Part shown: positions 7,704 to 17,232 of the stretch, one piece after another
How positions within the stretch are numbered: position 1 is the first letter of the stretch
Layout of the letters: each line of letters starts with the position of its first letter
Origin: Streptomyces griseochromogenes
GTDB taxonomy: Bacteria > Actinomycetota > Actinomycetes > Streptomycetales > Streptomycetaceae
DNA length: 64,000 bases
Assembly: GCF_001542625.1 (NCBI RefSeq)
Contig: NZ_CP016279.1
Location: 6,076,001 to 6,140,000 of the forward strand
Direction of reading: 5' to 3'
Notes under the pieces: generated by a model
Database searches by the model: none
What the model was told of the DNA's origin: nothing
The model's input: only the letters and a program-made list of their open reading frames with translations
Position numbers and translations under genes: made by a program

Positions 7704-8480
7704 ATGGCAAAGCATCGTAAGAAGCAGCATTACCGGCGGATGGTCATAGCCGCAGTCACGATGGGTGCCGTGGGCATACCGTCCGTCGCCGTGGCCTGCG
7801 CCGACTGGCCGACCGACGGCGGAGGCGAGCCCGGCGGCGGACACGGTTACGCGGCCGCGCACATGCGGTACCGGGCCGACGGCGAACACCACCGGGGTCA
7901 TCACCACCGGCGCCATCACCACAAGCACCACGAGACCGTCGCGCCCGCCCCGGTCACGTCGAAGACCCCGAGCGCCCCGGCGGGCCCCGCGAAGACCACC
8001 CAGCCGGCCAAGCCCAAGGCCGGCCCGTCCACCACCGCCCCCAAGGCCACCGCCTCGGCGACTCCCGCGGCGCCGAGCACTCCCAAGCCCACCGCCACGG
8101 CGTCCTCGGTCGTCGCACGCATCGTGCAGCTCGTCAACGCCGAGCGCGGCAAGGCCGGTTGCTCCGCCGTGACCCTGAACACGACCCTGACCAAGGTGGC
8201 GCAGGCGCACAGCCAGGACATGGCGGCCCACCAGAACATGTCGCACACCGGTTCCGACGGCTCCGACCCCGGCCAACGGATCACCGGCGCCGGCTACGCC
8301 TGGAGCGCCTACGGCGAGAACGTCGCCTACGGCTACTCCACCCCCGAGCAGGTCATGGCCGGCTGGATGGCCAGCCCCGGCCACCGGGCCAACATCCTCA
8401 ACTGCTCGTTCAAGGAGATCGGCGTCGGTCTCGCACAACCGGGCAGCTACTGGACCCAGGACTTCGCGACGGCCCGCTAG
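7704..8480 (+). CDS. Secreted His-rich CAP-domain protein
   Basis: A 258-residue exported protein. It starts with a basic segment (MAKHRKKQHYRR) and a hydrophobic signal-like stretch at 13-31. A dense histidine patch of HHRGHHHRRHHHKHH type follows at about 58-74, then a Pro/Ala/Thr/Lys linker. The C-terminal 120 residues are a CAP domain with the conserved MSHTGSDG, YGENVAYG and SPGHRANIL segments. The CAP domain closely resembles the one fused to the sigma factor at 44-1675. GTG at 7608 is also open, but ATG at 7704 has a good GAGG site and begins the signal region. The His patch suggests metal binding (inference). Its biological role is unknown. Confidence 0.85.
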   Translation: MAKHRKKQHYRRMVIAAVTMGAVGIPSVAVACADWPTDGGGEPGGGHGYAAAHMRYRADGEHHRGHHHRRHHHKHHETVAPAPVTSKTPSAPAGPAKTTQPAKPKAGPSTTAPKATASATPAAPSTPKPTATASSVVARIVQLVNAERGKAGCSAVTLNTTLTKVAQAHSQDMAAHQNMSHTGSDGSDPGQRITGAGYAWSAYGENVAYGYSTPEQVMAGWMASPGHRANILNCSFKEIGVGLAQPGSYWTQDFATAR

Positions 8481-8673
8481 GACGAACTCCCGAGATCGTC
8501 CGCGCTCTCCCGCGATCCCGCCCGGCGACGACGGCGACCCGAGGAGCGGTACTCACGTCCACCCGCGTGACCGCCCGGGCCGCCGTCGCGCTGCCCGTGT
8601 GCCCGTACCGGCCGACAATGGGCGTACGGCGGGGTCGACCCCCCGGGGCGGGGCCGGGGAAGGGAGCGGCCTC

Positions 8674-10785
8674 ATGCCGGCACGGCACCTCTCCCCCGAC
8701 CGTGTACGGGCCGCACGGCAGGCGGTGCGTGTGACCGTGGCGGCCACCGCGGTCTTCTACCCGGCCGTGTACGCGCTGCACCAGCCGGTCATCGCGGTCT
8801 ACGCCCTGTTCACACCGATCGCCCTCGGTCTCCTGTCATCCCCGCCCGGCGGGAGCCGCCGGCGGGCCCGGGTCGTCCTGCTCGCGCTGCCGTTCGCCCT
8901 GGCCCTGACCGCCCTCGGCACGGTCCTCGCCGTGACCACCGGCGCGGCGGTGGCGGGCATGGTGGTGGTCGGCTTCGCCCTGACCTTCGGCGCGGTCTGC
9001 GGACCGGCACCGGCGGGCGTGGCCCCCGGGCTGCTGCTGTTCTACGTCCTCGCCTGCTTTCCGCCGTACGCGCCGGACGCCCTGCCGCAGCGGCTCGTCG
9101 GCGTGCTGCTGGGCACCGCACTGCTGCTCCTGTGCGAGCTCCTGCTCCTCCCGGCCCCGCCCGACCCGCCCTACAGCGAACGGATCGCCGACGCGCTGGA
9201 CCTCGCGGCCACGTCGGCGGTCGTCGCCGCACACGGTCGCGGCACAGCCCCGGACCGGGCCCGGCTGCTGAGCACGACCGGACGGGGACTGCGTCTGTCC
9301 CAGCAGCCACCCGGTTCACGTCCGACCGGGGCCGGCCGGACCCACCGCGCCCTCGCCGAGGCGGGAGCGGCGACGCGCCGTCTCCTGGACCAGCTGGCCC
9401 GTACGACTCCCACGGCCAACCGTGACCTGGCCTCCGAGACACTGCTGCGGGGCATCGCGGCCGCGTGTACGAGGACGGCGGACGCCCTGCGCGGCGCGCC
9501 CGCCGTGCCGGGGCCCGAGGTGTTGGAGGAGATGGCCGCCGACTTCGTCGCCCACCGCGGGCGCTCCTCGGGCTCCCGGACGGCACCGGCGCCGGCGCTC
9601 CTCGTGCACCGGTCCACCGTCCTGGCCACGGCCGCGTCGGCGATCACCGTGCAGGCCGCGGTCGCCGTGGCGCTCGGAGGGCGGCGCACCCTGACCGGGC
9701 TCCCGCGCGAGCAGTTCTGGTACGCGCGGCCGAGCACGGTACGGCTGTGGGCGGCTCGGCTCACCGGCAATGTCACCCGCCGTTCGGTCTGCTTCCAGAA
9801 CGCCGTGCGCACGGCCGTGGGTATCGGGGCGGCTCGTCTGGTGGCGGGAGCGCTGGATCTGTCGCACGGCTTCTGGGTTCTGCTGGCGGTGCTCACCCTG
9901 GGGCGTACGACCGCGGGGGCGACCTGGTCGGCGGTGCGGTCGGCGGCCGTCGGCACGCTGCTGGGGGCACTGGCGGCCGGGGTGCTCCTCTTCGAGGCGG
10001 GCGGCGCCGCCGTCGTGTCCGCGGTGGTGCTGGTGCCGGCGATGCTGCTGGCCTTCACGCTCGGGCCGATCGCCGGACCCGCCTGGGCGCAGGGCCTGTT
10101 CACACTGGTCGTCGCCTGCGCCTTCAGCCAGCTCTCACCGGTCACCTGGCGGCTGGCGGAAGCCCGCCTGCTCGATGTGCTCACGGGTTGCGCGATCGGG
10201 CTGCTGTGCGGCCTGCTGGCCTGGCCGTCCGGCGCCCGTGGCGAGGTCCGGCACAGCATGGCCGAGCTGCTGCGCGCGGCCGCGCCGCTGGTGGAGGTCA
10301 CCGCGGCAGCCACGGTCGCCCCCGGCACCCCCGACGCAGCGGGGCGCCCGGCCGAGGAGGCGGTGCGGCTGACCCGGCGCCGGCTGCGCATCGCGGAGGC
10401 CGCCTACGCCCAGTACCGCACCGAGGCGGGCAGGAGTCCCGCCGACGGCGGCTCCGACTGGCTCGCCGCCCTCAACTGCGCCGGCCACGCGCTCGTCGGC
10501 GCCCATTGGCTGCCCCGGCTGAGCCCGGGACCCATGCCGCCGGACGCGCGGCACTGGGCGCGGGAGTCGGCCGGGGAGCTGGCCGACGCCTTGGTCCGCG
10601 CGGCCGACTTCCCGCCCGGCGGTGTACGGGTCCGGCGGACACCCATACCCCGGTCCGTCCTCGCCGCGGTACCCGCACCGGCCCTGCCCGCACTGGTCGA
10701 TGTGGAGGTCTGGTTCAGCGGCCTCGGGGCGGATCTGGCGGAGATGAGGGGAGACAGCCGCCCGGTCAGGAGCCGGGCGGCCTGA
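8674..10785 (+). CDS. FUSC-type integral membrane protein (aromatic acid exporter-like)
   Basis: A 703-residue membrane protein with two blocks of hydrophobic helices, at about residues 20-165 and 385-530, separated and followed by soluble helical regions. The second block contains the segment [21 protein letters not shown] typical of the FUSC-like domain. Relatives are linked to efflux of aromatic or lipophilic acids. ATG at 8674 has an AGGGAG site 8 bases upstream; the frame is open back to 8599. Its 3' end overlaps the convergent glycerol kinase gene by 20 bases. No regulator is adjacent. Confidence 0.82.
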   Translation: MPARHLSPDRVRAARQAVRVTVAATAVFYPAVYALHQPVIAVYALFTPIALGLLSSPPGGSRRRARVVLLALPFALALTALGTVLAVTTGAAVAGMVVVGFALTFGAVCGPAPAGVAPGLLLFYVLACFPPYAPDALPQRLVGVLLGTALLLLCELLLLPAPPDPPYSERIADALDLAATSAVVAAHGRGTAPDRARLLSTTGRGLRLSQQPPGSRPTGAGRTHRALAEAGAATRRLLDQLARTTPTANRDLASETLLRGIAAACTRTADALRGAPAVPGPEVLEEMAADFVAHRGRSSGSRTAPAPALLVHRSTVLATAASAITVQAAVAVALGGRRTLTGLPREQFWYARPSTVRLWAARLTGNVTRRSVCFQNAVRTAVGIGAARLVAGALDLSHGFWVLLAVLTLGRTTAGATWSAVRSAAVGTLLGALAAGVLLFEAGGAAVVSAVVLVPAMLLAFTLGPIAGPAWAQGLFTLVVACAFSQLSPVTWRLAEARLLDVLTGCAIGLLCGLLAWPSGARGEVRHSMAELLRAAAPLVEVTAAATVAPGTPDAAGRPAEEAVRLTRRRLRIAEAAYAQYRTEAGRSPADGGSDWLAALNCAGHALVGAHWLPRLSPGPMPPDARHWARESAGELADALVRAADFPPGGVRVRRTPIPRSVLAAVPAPALPALVDVEVWFSGLGADLAEMRGDSRPVRSRAA

Positions 10786-12277
10786 TCCACCCCAGGGACC
10801 GTTCGACGGCTCGCTGCCAGTTGTCGTACTCCGCGTCCCGACGGCCGGGGTCCATGTCGGGCAGCCACCGGGCGGCCGGATGCCAGTTGCGACGCAGGAC
10901 TTCCAGGTCCGGCCAGTAGCCGGCGGCCAGTCCCGCGGCGTAGGCGGCGCCGAGGGAGACCGTCTCGGCGACCATGGGCCGTACCACCGGCACGTCCAGC
11001 ACATCGGCCACGAACTGCATGAGCAGGTTGTCCGCCGTCATGCCCCCGTCCACCTTCAGCTCCTTCAGCGCCACCGAGGAGTCGGCGTTCATCGCGTCGA
11101 CGACCTCGCGCGTCTGCCAGCCGGTCGCCTCCAGGACGGCCCGGGCCAGGTGCCCGCTGGTGATGTAGGAGGTGAGGCCGACGATGACCCCGCGCGCGTC
11201 ACTGCGCCAGCGGGGCGCGAACAGGCCGGAGAAGGCGGGGACGATGTAGCAGCCGCCGTTGTCCTCGACCGTCCGCGCGAGGGTCTCGATCTCCGGGGCG
11301 CTGCTGATCAGTCCCAGACGGTCGCGGAACCACTGCACCAGTGAGCCGGTGACGGCTATCGACCCCTCCAGGGCGTAGGCAGGCCGCTGGTCCCCGATCT
11401 TGTAGGCGACGGTCGTGAGGAGGCCGTGCCGGGACCGTACGACATCACTGCCGGTGTTGAGCAGCAGAAAGCTGCCCGTCCCGTATGTGCACTTCGCCTC
11501 GCCCGGGGAGAAGCAGGTCTGGCCGAAGAGGGCGGCCTGCTGATCGCCGAGGGCCGCGCTGATACGCAGGCCCGGCAGAAGCGTGCGGGCCTCGCCGTAG
11601 GTCTCGGCGGAGGACCTGATCTCGGGCAGCATAGGGCGGGGCACGCCGAAGAACCCCAGCAGTTCCTCGTCCCAGGCGAGCGAGCGGATGTTCATCAGCA
11701 TGGTGCGGCTGGCGTTGGTGGGGTCGGTGATGTGCAGGCCTCCGTCGACGCCCCCGGTGAGGTTCCAGATCAGCCAGGTCTCCATCGTGCCGAACAGCAC
11801 CTCGCCGTGTTTGGCGCGCTCTTCCAGCCCCTTGACGTTGTCGAACAGCCAGCGGATCCGCAGTGCCGAGAAGTACGTCGAGGGCGGCAGCCCGCACCGC
11901 TCCAGGAAGAACTCCTCCCCTGGACTTCGTCTGAGGTCCTCGACGAGCGGCGCCGTGCGGGTGTCCTGCCAGACGATCGCCCTGCCCAGGGGGGCGCCCG
12001 TGCGCCGGTCCCAGAGCACTGTCGTCTCCCGCTGGTTGGCCACACCGGCGGCGGCGACCTGCTGCGCGGCGAGGTTCGCGGCGGAGAGGGACTCGGGCAT
12101 GACGCGTCGCAGGTTGTGCCATATCTCGACGGCGTCGTGCTCGACCCAGCCAGGTCTGGGGAAGTGCTGCTGGTGCTCCCGCTGGGCGACCGACACCAGG
12201 CGTCCGCCGTGGTCGAACAGAATGCATCGGGTGGAGTTGGTGCCCTGATCGATGGACATGACATACCGCTCAACCAT
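10766..12277 (-). CDS. glpK: Glycerol kinase
   Basis: A 503-residue FGGY-family kinase that phosphorylates glycerol to sn-glycerol-3-phosphate in the cytoplasm. The N-terminal [18 protein letters not shown] phosphate-binding loop, the [11 protein letters not shown] and WQDTRT segments, [26 protein letters not shown], and [18 protein letters not shown] near the C-terminus all match glycerol kinase. A GGAGGA site precedes the ATG. The GylR-like regulator gene lies immediately upstream on the same strand with a 41-base gap. No glycerol facilitator or GlpD adjoins it, unlike the classic gylCABX operon, so it is probably a second copy. Confidence 0.93.
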   Translation of the reverse strand: MVERYVMSIDQGTNSTRCILFDHGGRLVSVAQREHQQHFPRPGWVEHDAVEIWHNLRRVMPESLSAANLAAQQVAAAGVANQRETTVLWDRRTGAPLGRAIVWQDTRTAPLVEDLRRSPGEEFFLERCGLPPSTYFSALRIRWLFDNVKGLEERAKHGEVLFGTMETWLIWNLTGGVDGGLHITDPTNASRTMLMNIRSLAWDEELLGFFGVPRPMLPEIRSSAETYGEARTLLPGLRISAALGDQQAALFGQTCFSPGEAKCTYGTGSFLLLNTGSDVVRSRHGLLTTVAYKIGDQRPAYALEGSIAVTGSLVQWFRDRLGLISSAPEIETLARTVEDNGGCYIVPAFSGLFAPRWRSDARGVIVGLTSYITSGHLARAVLEATGWQTREVVDAMNADSSVALKELKVDGGMTADNLLMQFVADVLDVPVVRPMVAETVSLGAAYAAGLAAGYWPDLEVLRRNWHPAARWLPDMDPGRRDAEYDNWQRAVERSLGWIRPPGS

Positions 12278-12318
12278 GAACGGGTCCTCCTTCCGATGGG
12301 TCGAGGGGCGGGAGGGGC

Positions 12319-13086
12319 CTACCAGCGAGCGGCTCCCAGGTCTCTGGAGATGGCCCTCGCGGCCTCACGGATCAGGGTGATCAGGCTCGGCCGGGGCCGG
12401 CCCTGGCTGTCGCAGATCCTCTCGACCGGGCCGGACAGCCCGATGGCACCGACGACCAGACCGCCGTGTCCGCGGATCGGCGCGGCGAGTCCGGCCTCGC
12501 CCATGCTCATCTCCTGGACCTCGGCGGCCCACCCGACCTCCCTGACCTCGGCGAGCGCCCGGGTGAGCTGCTCCTGGGTGACCAGGGTGTGCCTGGTGTA
12601 CGCCTCCAGGCCCGACTCCAGGGCGGCGTCGAGAGGTGCCGTCCCGTAGGCCAGCAGCACCTTGCCGAGCGAGGAGGCGTGCAGGGGCAGCAGCGCGCCC
12701 ACGTCCAGGGTCTGGAGCGTGTCGTCGGGGCGGAAGACGTGGTGCACGACGAGGACCTTGCCTTCCAGAGGGGTGCCCAGGCGTACCGCTTCCCCGCTCC
12801 GGGCGGCCAGGGCGTCGGCCCAGTTGATGGAGCGCGACCGCAGTTCGTTGACGTCGAGGTAGCTCGTGCCGAGGTGCAGGAGGGCGGCCCCGAGCTGGTA
12901 TTTTCCGGTCGCCGCGTCCTGCTCGACGAAGTCCACGTGCTGGAGTGTGCGCAGGATGCCGTGGGCGGTTCCCTTCGCCAGTCCGAGCGAGGCCGCGACC
13001 TCACCGAGTCCGAGTCGGCGCGGTCCACCGGCGAGCAGACGCAGGATCGCCGCCGCCCGTTCGATGGACTGGACTGGGCCGGCCAT
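12319..13086 (-). CDS. IclR-family regulator, GylR-like
   Basis: A 255-residue IclR regulator. The winged helix at residues 7-65 ([37 protein letters not shown]) and the effector domain ([17 protein letters not shown] ... [27 protein letters not shown]) strongly recall GylR, the repressor of the Streptomyces glycerol operon. It precedes a glycerol kinase gene on the same strand, which supports control by glycerol or glycerol-3-phosphate. The family is usually a tetrameric repressor. It is probably a GylR paralogue rather than GylR itself, because the rest of the gyl operon is absent. Confidence 0.87.
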   Translation of the reverse strand: MAGPVQSIERAAAILRLLAGGPRRLGLGEVAASLGLAKGTAHGILRTLQHVDFVEQDAATGKYQLGAALLHLGTSYLDVNELRSRSINWADALAARSGEAVRLGTPLEGKVLVVHHVFRPDDTLQTLDVGALLPLHASSLGKVLLAYGTAPLDAALESGLEAYTRHTLVTQEQLTRALAEVREVGWAAEVQEMSMGEAGLAAPIRGHGGLVVGAIGLSGPVERICDSQGRPRPSLITLIREAARAISRDLGAARW

Positions 13087-13280
13087 GATGCGAGCCTATT
13101 ACCGGCATGGGCGTTTTGCCCTGCGTAGAGGCGGCGCGGGGGCGACGAGGGGCAGCCGCGTTCGGTAATGCCGACCACGGTTCATTGACCGGCCTTGAAT
13201 CGCTTTTTAGCGTGCTTGACAGCCCGGCAATGCGCCGAGCCCGGCGCCTGACCGGCAGCGCTCACCACCCTGGAGAGAAG

Positions 13281-13706
13281 ATGGCGGTACAGCTGAACAC
13301 GCCGCTTCGGGAGGCATACGAGGACATCTGTCCGATGCTGCCCGTCGCCGGGACCGTCTCGACCGCACGCCGACGCGCGCGGGGGCTCCTCGTCGACTGG
13401 AACGTGTGCCCGAAGATCGTCGAGGACTCGCTGCTGGTGGTGTCGGAACTGGTCACCAACGCGATCGTGCACGCCCTGCCCCCGGCGGTGCTGCGGCTGT
13501 CCTGGGTCCGCTGCGACGGGCTCGGCACCCTGCGTGTCGAGGTCACCGACGGCGGCCCCGCCCTTCCGGGGGGACACCTGGGCACGGGATGCGACCCGGA
13601 CGAGCACGGTCGGGGCGAGGGGATCGTCCATGCGCTGGCCGACCGGCACGGCATCCGCATCCACGGCGGCGGGGTCACCCGCTGGGCCGACCTCGTCACC
13701 ACGTGA
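13281..13706 (+). CDS. RsbW-like ATP-binding anti-sigma/serine kinase
   Basis: A 141-residue HATPase_c protein of the short RsbW/SpoIIAB-like type abundant in Streptomyces. The N box is ELVTNAIVHA near residue 57, followed by EVTDGGPALPG and GRGEGIVHALADRHGI as the G boxes. Such proteins bind sigma factors or phosphorylate anti-sigma antagonists. GGAG lies 6 bases before the ATG. It converges on the SpoIIE phosphatase at 13786-15156, an opposing activity in partner switching. No antagonist (STAS) gene is in the window. Confidence 0.85.
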   Translation: MAVQLNTPLREAYEDICPMLPVAGTVSTARRRARGLLVDWNVCPKIVEDSLLVVSELVTNAIVHALPPAVLRLSWVRCDGLGTLRVEVTDGGPALPGGHLGTGCDPDEHGRGEGIVHALADRHGIRIHGGGVTRWADLVTT

Positions 13707-13785
13707 AACGGCACGGGCTCGGCTGCCCGCACCCGGACCGGACGAGCGTGGTCCCCTGCGGGAGACTCCCCCTTCCGGGCCGATG

Positions 13786-15156
13786 TCAGGCCTGCTCGGA
13801 CAAGGGCCGGTACACGCGCTTGCCCTTCCGTCGAGCGGCCTCCCCCGGTGTGCGGGCGAAGCCGGGGCGACCCCGGCTCCCCGCGGCCCCGGTTCCCTGA
13901 CCTTCCTGCCGCCCACCGTTGCGACCCACGGCCGCGGAGCGGGAGTGCGGCAATGCGGACGCGGCTTCGCGACCGGCGTCGTACGGAGGTTCCGAAGCGG
14001 CCGGTGTGCGTGCCGCCGACTCCGACGCGGCCGGTGTGTCGGCGGTCTGCCGACGCAGCAGGAGCAGGGCCGCGTCGTCGTGCAGCCGGCCGCCCACATG
14101 CGCCAGCAGTTCGTCATGGATCCCGGTGAGCGTTCGCGCGGGCTCGTCGGTCACATGGCGCGCCACGCCTTCGGCCAGCGGGTAGAACTCACGCGCGTGG
14201 TCGCGGGCCTCGATGACCCCGTCGGTGTAGAGCAGCAGCTGGTCTCCCGCCGCGAAGGGCATCCGCTGCAGGCGGGGCTCCTCGGCCGAGAGGGAACGCA
14301 GTCCGAGGGGCGGAGCGGGATGGGTGGGCTCCAGGGCCACGACGCCTTCGGGCCCGGAGATGAGCAGCGGCGGCGCATGCCCGCAGTTGACCACCTCCAG
14401 CTCCCCCGGCCGCGGGCATCCGACGACCACGGCCGTGACGAAGTCGTCCGGTCCGAGATTGCGCGCCAGGCTGCGCTCGATGCGCTCCACGACGGCGAGG
14501 AGATCGGGCTCGTCGTAGGCGGCCTCGCGGAAGACACCGAGCACGAGCGCGGCCGTTCCCACGGCCGGCAGCCCCTTCCCGCGCACGTCGCCGACGATCA
14601 GCCTGATCCCGTGCGGGGTGGGCACCAGGGCGTACAGATCCCCGCCGATCCGGGCCTCGGCCGCCGCGGCGCTGTAGCGAACCGCCACCTGGAACGGGCC
14701 GACGGTCTCCGGGACGGGCTGGAGCACGGCGTGCTGGGCGGCCTCCGCCACCGAGCGGACGGCCGCGAGCACCCGCTCGCGCCGACCGCGCAGCGCGCTG
14801 GCCAGGGCGCTCGCCAGAGTGACGGCCAGCAGGGCCGACAGGACGGCCGCCAGCTCGCCGCCCGGAACCGAGTGCCTGCCGCCCAGCGTCACGCCGAGCA
14901 CCGTGGCGAGGAGACCGACGCACAGGACGCCCCGGGGTCCGTTGGTGGTGGCGGCCAGCGCGGGACCGGCCGCCAGCAGCGGCAGCCAGACCATTCCCCC
15001 GCCGCCGACCACGTCGAAGAGCACGATCACGGCGACGATCAGCACCGGCAGCACGGGTGTCCCGGCGGCCAGCTGCGCGGCGGCGCGGCCGGTCACTCGC
15101 TGTGTGTACGGCCGCATCGGCCAGTGGCCGTCACCATGGTCTCGGGCCTGACTCAT
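13786..15156 (-). CDS. Membrane-anchored SpoIIE-type PP2C phosphatase
   Basis: A 456-residue protein. Residues 30-125 contain about four hydrophobic helices. A PP2C/SpoIIE domain spans about 140-370, with the metal-binding ARIGGDLYALV, LIVGDVRGKGLPAVG, NCGHAPPLLI, LYTDGVIEARD and HDDAALLLL motifs. It should dephosphorylate a Ser/Thr-phosphorylated regulatory protein such as an anti-sigma antagonist. The C-terminal 80 residues are a low-complexity, Ala/Arg/Gly-rich tail without homology. It converges on the RsbW-like kinase gene, which may act on the same partner. Confidence 0.87.
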   Translation of the reverse strand: MSQARDHGDGHWPMRPYTQRVTGRAAAQLAAGTPVLPVLIVAVIVLFDVVGGGGMVWLPLLAAGPALAATTNGPRGVLCVGLLATVLGVTLGGRHSVPGGELAAVLSALLAVTLASALASALRGRRERVLAAVRSVAEAAQHAVLQPVPETVGPFQVAVRYSAAAAEARIGGDLYALVPTPHGIRLIVGDVRGKGLPAVGTAALVLGVFREAAYDEPDLLAVVERIERSLARNLGPDDFVTAVVVGCPRPGELEVVNCGHAPPLLISGPEGVVALEPTHPAPPLGLRSLSAEEPRLQRMPFAAGDQLLLYTDGVIEARDHAREFYPLAEGVARHVTDEPARTLTGIHDELLAHVGGRLHDDAALLLLRRQTADTPAASESAARTPAASEPPYDAGREAASALPHSRSAAVGRNGGRQEGQGTGAAGSRGRPGFARTPGEAARRKGKRVYRPLSEQA

Positions 15157-15253
15157 GTTCGTCCGCAGTCCTCACCTGTTCGGGGCGCCGCTCCCGGCAT
15201 GTCCGATTTATCCAGGAAAGCGGCTCTGCGAGGCTGCCTCAAGGAGAGGGTTT

Positions 15254-16012
15254 TCAGATAGTGAGCGAGAGGCTCCTGGTCACCCGGCTCGCGCCGGCGA
15301 GCAGCCGGTCCCGGATCTCCTGGAGTCGGGCGAGCCGCTCGGCCGGCACCGAGACGCCGAGCGAGCCGAGCGTGTCCCCCCGGTACACGGGCACCGCGAC
15401 GCACACCGTGCCGAGCGCGTACTCCTCGAGATCCGTGACGGCCGGGGCCAAGGGGGGAGAGTCCAGCCTGCGCAGGAGCTCCGGAAGACTGGTGATCGTC
15501 CGTGGCGTGAGGTCGGCCAGGTGGTGCCGGGAGAGGTAGTCCCGGCGTGAGTCCTCGTCCAGTTCGCGCAGCACGCTCTTGCCCAGCGCGGTGGCGTGCC
15601 CGGCGTCCTCGAAGCCCACCCAGAGGTCGACCCGGGGTGCCCGGGGGCCGTCCACGATCTCGGCGACCCTGATCTCGCCCTCCTCGTAGAACGTGAGGTA
15701 GGTGGCGGCGGCGAGCTCGTCCCGCAGCGCGGCGAGCGTCGGCCGGACCCGGCTCAGCAGCACCTGCGCACGACCCGCGGCGTGCAGCGTCTGCACCTTG
15801 TCGCCCAGGACGAAGCCGCCGTCGCCCAGCTTGCGCAGGTAGCCGTCGTGGACCAGCGTCCGCAGCAGGTGATACGCGGTGGCCAGGGGCAGCCCCGTCT
15901 CCCGTGCCAGCTGCTTGGCCGGCGCGCCGTTCTCGTGCGCGCTCACCGCCTCCAGCAGACGGAACGCCCGCTGCACCGACGTGATGAGCGTGGGGCTGTC
16001 GGGGGCACCCAT
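15254..16012 (-). CDS. IclR-family regulator
   Basis: A 252-residue IclR-type regulator. The winged helix is at about 12-70 (SVQRAFRLLEAVSAHENG, AKQLARETGLPLATAYHLLRTL). The effector domain includes GHATALGKSVL and a Cys-containing TVCVAVPVYRGDTLGSLGVSVP. ATG at 16012 gives the normal family start; longer frames to 17188 are spurious. Neighbours are a SpoIIE phosphatase and TatA, neither an obvious target, so the regulon cannot be guessed. Confidence 0.87.
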   Translation of the reverse strand: MGAPDSPTLITSVQRAFRLLEAVSAHENGAPAKQLARETGLPLATAYHLLRTLVHDGYLRKLGDGGFVLGDKVQTLHAAGRAQVLLSRVRPTLAALRDELAAATYLTFYEEGEIRVAEIVDGPRAPRVDLWVGFEDAGHATALGKSVLRELDEDSRRDYLSRHHLADLTPRTITSLPELLRRLDSPPLAPAVTDLEEYALGTVCVAVPVYRGDTLGSLGVSVPAERLARLQEIRDRLLAGASRVTRSLSLTI

Positions 16013-16206
16013 ACGAACAGCCTGCCCTTGGCGCCCGGCCCAGGCAAGGCAGGACCGGGCACCAGCGGAACAGGACAAGCCGCAGCTCAGGCGGTCCGGC
16101 AGCGGATCGGCGACAGACATCACCATGGGTCCTTGGCGGCAGCATTCCGAAGCGCGGACGTTTCGGGACGACAGCAGCCGCAACCTGACGGGCGACCGCC
16201 GGGACG

Positions 16207-16485
16207 TCAGCGGCCGGCGGCGTCCTCGGAGGCCGCCCGGGGCGAAGCCGCCTGGGGCGGGGTGGCCTCGGTGGCCTTCGGGGCCGGCCGCTCGGGCGCA
16301 CCCTCGGCGGGGGCGGCGGCCTGGCGGGCGTCGCCCTCCTTCATGGCCTTCGCCTCGCTCTTGAGGATGCGCATCGACTTGCCCAGTCCGCGCGCGGCAT
16401 CCGGCAGCTTCTTCGACCCGAAGACCAGGATGATGACGATCGCCACGATCAGCAGATGCCAGGGTTCCAGTCCGTTGCGAAACAT
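16207..16485 (-). CDS. tatA: TatA/TatE family twin-arginine translocase subunit
   Basis: A 92-residue protein with one N-terminal membrane helix ([13 protein letters not shown]), the following [20 protein letters not shown] amphipathic helix with its conserved FGSKKLP junction, and an Ala/Pro/Glu-rich soluble tail. These are the features of the pore-forming TatA component that exports folded proteins. AAGGGG lies 9 bases before the ATG. No tatB or tatC is adjacent, so this is probably an extra copy. A 10-bp palindrome at 16557-16566 lies upstream, and an ArsR gene lies just beyond on the same strand. Confidence 0.9.
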   Translation of the reverse strand: MFRNGLEPWHLLIVAIVIILVFGSKKLPDAARGLGKSMRILKSEAKAMKEGDARQAAAPAEGAPERPAPKATEATPPQAASPRAASEDAAGR

Positions 16486-16556
16486 CCCGCCAGCCCCTTC
16501 TGCGCGCCGGGCAGCGGTGCGCGCCCGGCGTACGGCACCCCTGCCATGATTGCCAT

Positions 16557-16566
16557 GTTGCGCAAC
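16557..16566. promoter_or_regulatory. Palindrome upstream of tatA
   Basis: GTTGCGCAAC is a perfect 10-bp palindrome in the 132-base gap between the ArsR gene and tatA. It lies in an AT-richer island with several TTG and CAAC steps. It may be a regulator site for tatA, but the palindrome is short and could be chance. Confidence 0.35.
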
Positions 16567-16617
16567 TGTACAACCTCGGGCGGCTCAAATCCCCGTGGCG
16601 GCAAGGCCGTAGAGGTC

Positions 16618-16980
16618 TCAGCGGCCGAGGCCGCGCAGTCGCCGTACGGGACCGGTGGCCCGCCGCGAGCTGCCGGCCAGCTGGCCGATCATCACCCGCA
16701 CGATGGTCACGACGTCGGGGTCGTCGATGTAGTAGACGTGCCGTCTGCCCTCGCGGCGCGCGTGCACGAGCCCGCCGAGCTTCAGTTTCGCCAGATGCTG
16801 GCTGACCGCCGGCAGCGTGCCGCCCACCCGGTCGGCGAGATGCGTGACATCGCACTCGCCCTGCGACAGGGCCCACATCAGATGCAGCCGGGAGGAGGAG
16901 GCGAGCAGTCCGAACTCGGCGGCAGCGGCCGCCAGCACCTCGGCCGACGGATCCTCGAAGCCACCGGCGTTCCGCGTCAC
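16618..16980 (-). CDS. ArsR-family regulator
   Basis: A 120-residue winged-helix protein of the ArsR/SmtB class. The recognition region is CDVTHLADRVGGTLPAVSQHLAKLKLGGLVHARREGRRHVYYIDD. A GECDV segment in helix 3 gives a Cys where metal-sensing members carry CxC, but only one Cys is present, so metal sensing is doubtful. GTG at 16980 has GGGAG 7 bases upstream; the frame is open back to 17166. It lies just upstream of tatA on the same strand and may control it. Confidence 0.85.
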   Translation of the reverse strand: MTRNAGGFEDPSAEVLAAAAAEFGLLASSSRLHLMWALSQGECDVTHLADRVGGTLPAVSQHLAKLKLGGLVHARREGRRHVYYIDDPDVVTIVRVMIGQLAGSSRRATGPVRRLRGLGR

Positions 16981-17232
16981 AGCGCTCTCCCGTCCCACCC
17001 TGTTCACAGCCGACGCACGTGCGCCCACCCAGTGTAGTCGTCCGGCCCGGACGATTCTGCGCACCGGGCCTCCCGGGCAGGAAGTCGTCCAGGACATACC
17101 GACCCCCGAACCGCTCGGGAGAACGGACACCCGCCACTTCGATAAGATGATCTTGAAGCGCCACAACTGCGTCCGCGTGGTCGGTCATTGGGTGGCACGG
17201 CGCGGGTTGTCGTCGAGAGTAAAGGGACGCGG

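Noticed and set aside
13707-13785. Terminator between the convergent kinase and phosphatase genes
   Set aside because: CCCGCA and TGCGGG pair only across a loop of over 20 bases, too weak to report.
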